A stretch of 64,000 nucleotides of DNA from Kitasatospora albolonga. GTDB lineage: Bacteria; Actinomycetota; Actinomycetes; Streptomycetales; Streptomycetaceae. Below the pieces are notes generated by a model. The model was not told where the DNA came from. It saw only the letters and a program-made list of their open reading frames with translations, and ran no database searches. The translations under genes were made by a program, and so were the position numbers. Location of the stretch: the NCBI GenBank assembly GCA_002082585.1, contig CP020563.1:3342001-3406000 (forward strand), written 5' to 3'. Below, one piece after another: positions 61,507 to 64,000 of this stretch (its first letter is position 1; the number at the start of each line of letters is the position of its first letter).

Positions 61507-63705
61507 TCAGGCGCGGTTGTAGCGGTAGCCGCTGCCGTGGGCGGGGCCGACGTCGTGCCGGATGCCGGACCCGTCGACGACGAAGAACGAGGGGTCGGAG
61601 TCCCGGCACATCCCGGTGGAGCGGCCCTTGTCCACCGTGGCGGTACCGACGTTGATCCGCTTGCCGCCGTCCGCGACGGAGGTGAGCGTCGCCGTGTACT
61701 CGCAGTGCCCCGTGCCCTGTACGTCGGCGACGAGGGTCACCGCCTGCTGACCCGGGGACACCCGCCGGATGGCCACGGTGTGCGGCCGGAGGGAGTACTG
61801 CGACACGACGGACCACGTCCCGACGAAATGCTGGGGCACCCGGTTGTCCGGGGCCGGAGGATCGGGGTCCGTGACGGGCGGCTTCGGGGCGGTACCGGAA
61901 CCGGAACCCCCGTCGCCGGAGCCCGCGCCTCCGGAACCGCCGTTACCGGAACCACCGCTGCCCGAGCCGCTGTTGCCGGACGAGCCGGAGCCGGAGCCGG
62001 AGCCGGAGCCGCCGGGCTGGGAGGACCCGGCGCCCGAACCGCTGCCCGCCCCCGCCGACGTACTCCCCGGAGCGACGGCTCCACCGCTGCCGGACCCCTC
62101 CCCGGCACCTGAGCCGCTGCCGCCCTCCTTGTCCTGTCCCTGTTCCTTCTCCTCCCCCTTGCCGCCCTTGCCGTCTTCGCCGTCTTCCTTCTTGTCCTTC
62201 TTCTTCGCCTCGTCCTCGTCCCCGTCGGCGGGGGGCGTGGCGGGGGCGGAGGGGGCATCGCCGGTTCCGGGGGATGCGGCGGCGTCACCCTTACGGGCAT
62301 CCGCGCCGCCTTCCGTCCCCCGGTCGAGGAGGGCGACGGTGGAGCCGGTGGCCAGGACGGCGAGAACCGCGGCCGCCACGACCCACGTACGGCGACGGCG
62401 CGAGGTCTTCCGACGCGCATCGGCTGAATCCCCAGCGCTGTCGGAACCGCCGGAACCGCCCGAACCGCTCCCGGAGACGACGAGGGCGGGCGCGGGCTCG
62501 GGGGTGGCCGCCGCCTCGGATACGGGTACGGGCGCGGCCTTGGATACGGGCTCGGGCTCGGGTGCGGGTACAGCCTCCGGGCCCGGACGCAGATCAGCCG
62601 TGACGACATCGACATCGGCGTTGGCCTTGGCGTTGTCGACGTCGGCACCGGCATCCGCATCGGGGCGAGGCTCCTCCACGACCTCCTCCCCGGCCTCCGC
62701 CTTCGGCACGTCCGCGTCCAGCAGCAGCGCCGCCTGGCGGGCGAGGCGGGCCAGGAGCTGCGGCGGGAGCCACGCCCCGCCCTTCAGAGCACCCGGCTTC
62801 ACGGCACCCGGCTTCGACGCGCCCAACTTCTCCGGCGTACCCAGATCGCCCAACAGCGCGTCCACACCCGGCCGTTCGGCGGGCTTCTTGGTGAGGCAGC
62901 GCCCGATCAGCTCGCGCAGCGGGGCGTCCGTGACCAGGGTGAGGTCGGGGGCGCCCTCGACGATCCGGTACATCACGGCGTGCTGGTTGCTCGCCCCGTT
63001 CCCGAACGGCAGCTGCCCCGTGGCCGCGTACATCAGTACGCAGCCGAGCGCGAAGACGTCCGCCCCCGTGCCGGTCTCCTCGCCGAGGATCTGCTCGGGC
63101 GCCATGAACCCGGGTGAGCCGATGACCATGCCGGTGCTGGTGAGCAGGGACTCGACGGAGACCTGGAGCGCGCGGGCGATGCCGAAGTCGATGACACGGG
63201 GGCCGTCGACGGTGAGCAGGACGTTGGACGGCTTCAGGTCGCGGTGCACGATCCCGGCCGCGTGGATGCCGCGCAGCGCCCGCAACAGCCCTTCGGCCAG
63301 GGCGTGTACGGACTCGGCGGGCAGCGGGCCGTGTTCCCGTACGGCCTGTTCCAGGGAGGGTCCGGGGACATAGCCGGTGGCCACCCACGGCCGGTCGGCC
63401 TCCGCGTCGGCGTCCAGCACGGGGGCGGTGTACCGGCCGCCGACGCGGCGGGCGGCCTCGATCTCCCGGCGGAACCGGGCCCGGAACTCCCCGTTGGCGA
63501 TGTGCTCCTCGTGCACGACCTTCACGGCGACCGTGCGGCCCCCCGCCGAACGGGCCAGATAGACCCGGCCCATCCCGCCCGCTCCCAGCCGGCCGAGCAG
63601 CGGATAGGGCCCGATCCGTTCCGGGTCACCGGCCGCGAGGGGACGTATGCCCTCCATGGCGGTGTACCGCTCGCCGTCGTCGCTCTGTTCCCTGTTCACG
63701 CTCAT
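61507..63705 (-). CDS. transmembrane Ser/Thr protein kinase
   Basis: A 732-aa receptor-like kinase. The kinase domain (about 33-290) contains LGRLGAGGMGRVYLAR, the ATP lysine in VAVKVVHEE, the catalytic HRDLKPSNVLL, DFGIA and GSPGFMAPEQ. A Pro/Ala/Glu-rich juxtamembrane region leads to one membrane helix (TWVVAAAVLAVLATGSTVALL, about 443-463). The extracellular part has a Lys/Glu/Asp stretch (DEAKKKDKKEDGEDGK), a long Gly/Ser linker of about 90 residues, and a C-terminal beta-rich domain (HFVGTWSVVSQYSLRPHTVAI) with a Cys pair. The ligand is unknown. ATG 63705 is used; M17 is an alternative. Confidence 0.93.
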   Translation of the reverse strand: MSVNREQSDDGERYTAMEGIRPLAAGDPERIGPYPLLGRLGAGGMGRVYLARSAGGRTVAVKVVHEEHIANGEFRARFRREIEAARRVGGRYTAPVLDADAEADRPWVATGYVPGPSLEQAVREHGPLPAESVHALAEGLLRALRGIHAAGIVHRDLKPSNVLLTVDGPRVIDFGIARALQVSVESLLTSTGMVIGSPGFMAPEQILGEETGTGADVFALGCVLMYAATGQLPFGNGASNQHAVMYRIVEGAPDLTLVTDAPLRELIGRCLTKKPAERPGVDALLGDLGTPEKLGASKPGAVKPGALKGGAWLPPQLLARLARQAALLLDADVPKAEAGEEVVEEPRPDADAGADVDNAKANADVDVVTADLRPGPEAVPAPEPEPVSKAAPVPVSEAAATPEPAPALVVSGSGSGGSGGSDSAGDSADARRKTSRRRRTWVVAAAVLAVLATGSTVALLDRGTEGGADARKGDAAASPGTGDAPSAPATPPADGDEDEAKKKDKKEDGEDGKGGKGEEKEQGQDKEGGSGSGAGEGSGSGGAVAPGSTSAGAGSGSGAGSSQPGGSGSGSGSGSSGNSGSGSGGSGNGGSGGAGSGDGGSGSGTAPKPPVTDPDPPAPDNRVPQHFVGTWSVVSQYSLRPHTVAIRRVSPGQQAVTLVADVQGTGHCEYTATLTSVADGGKRINVGTATVDKGRSTGMCRDSDPSFFVVDGSGIRHDVGPAHGSGYRYNRA

Positions 63706-63874
63706 ACCGACCTGATCCCCCGATGGCCCGTTCCCCTGCGGACGCCCCGCGCTCGCCCCAGAATAGAAGCCGCCCGCGCGCCCCGCCCATGCGGCCGGGC
63801 CCAGGGTGAGGGTTGTTCAACTATGTTCCGTCACACAGGTGCTGGACCGAGAGACGGCCCTCACGGCCGACGGC

Positions 63875-64000
63875 TCAGAGACGGTCGGGAACCCGGCGCA
63901 GGGAGCGGATCGGACGGGCGGCCAGGAGGGCGGAGGCGGTGAGGAAGGAGACCACGACGCCCACCAGGAGCACCGCGTCGGTACCGAACGCGCCGACGGC
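63875..64000 (-). CDS. C-terminal end of a transporter (partial)
   Basis: The last 41 codons of a minus-strand gene run off the window. The peptide reads LLVGVVVSFLTASALLA followed by ARPIRSLRRVPDRL and a stop. One transmembrane helix then a basic tail is typical of the end of an MFS permease. No more can be said from this fragment. Confidence 0.65.
   Translation of the reverse strand, partial: AVGAFGTDAVLLVGVVVSFLTASALLAARPIRSLRRVPDRL

Overview
The window is chromosomal DNA of a high-GC actinomycete, almost certainly a Streptomyces. The signs are third codon positions that are nearly always G or C, frequent GTG starts, a folate/ftsH/hpt/tilS/ppa neighbourhood, a WhiJ-type XRE regulator with a DUF397 partner, PadR and YtrA-type GntR regulators next to ABC exporters, a SigE-type sigma factor, a streptogrisin C-like protease, and a secreted intradiol dioxygenase carrying a carbohydrate-binding module. 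I saw no rRNA, tRNA, CRISPR array, insertion sequence or prophage. All assignments come from reading the sequence; no database search was run.

Layout. 0.2-6.5 kb: an ArsR-family regulator, a sensor kinase/response regulator/TmrB-like kinase run, and a MidA/NDUFAF7-like methyltransferase directly upstream of an orphan complex I subunit NuoD. 6.5-12 kb: a coiled-coil membrane protein and a split OpuC-type compatible-solute ABC transporter (two permeases and binding protein on minus, ATPase divergent). 12-15 kb: a secreted esterase and an MprF/LysX-like membrane protein. 15-20.3 kb: folate genes folP, NTF2-like, folB, folK, DUF3180 and convergent folE, with an oppositely oriented secreted DUF11-type gene inside the series. 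20.5-28 kb: ftsH, hpt, tilS, a HEETH metalloprotease and dacB on minus, then ppa on plus. 28-35 kb: a ThrE-type exporter, DedA, YbjQ, and a possible acid-stress group of ClC transporter, WrbA and glutamate decarboxylase. 35-43 kb: an EcsC-like protein, a PadR-controlled DrrAB-type exporter, a frameshifted MFS gene, a GlxA-type regulator and an aldehyde dehydrogenase with Ser in place of the catalytic Cys. 42-45 kb: an XRE/ATPase/DUF397 developmental module with a shared 30-bp promoter motif. 45-51 kb: a lipoprotein, a FUSC protein, a DUF2786 protein, a 197-bp perfect tandem duplication and a family A DNA polymerase lacking recognisable exonuclease motifs. 51-56 kb: a membrane protein, a SigE-family sigma factor, the secreted dioxygenase-CBM and streptogrisin C, all on minus. 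56-64 kb: a small phosphotransferase, a PQQ-propeller membrane protein, a GntR/ABC exporter operon with a clear promoter-operator, a Ser/Thr kinase, and the 3' end of a transporter.

How genes work together. The folate genes should run a complete tetrahydrofolate branch from GTP cyclohydrolase to dihydropteroate. The methyltransferase/NuoD pair matches a known enzyme-substrate relationship in mitochondria. Two ABC exporters have local repressors with visible operators. Two adjacent secreted enzymes carry the same C-terminal binding module, which suggests extracellular attack on plant or insect polymer.
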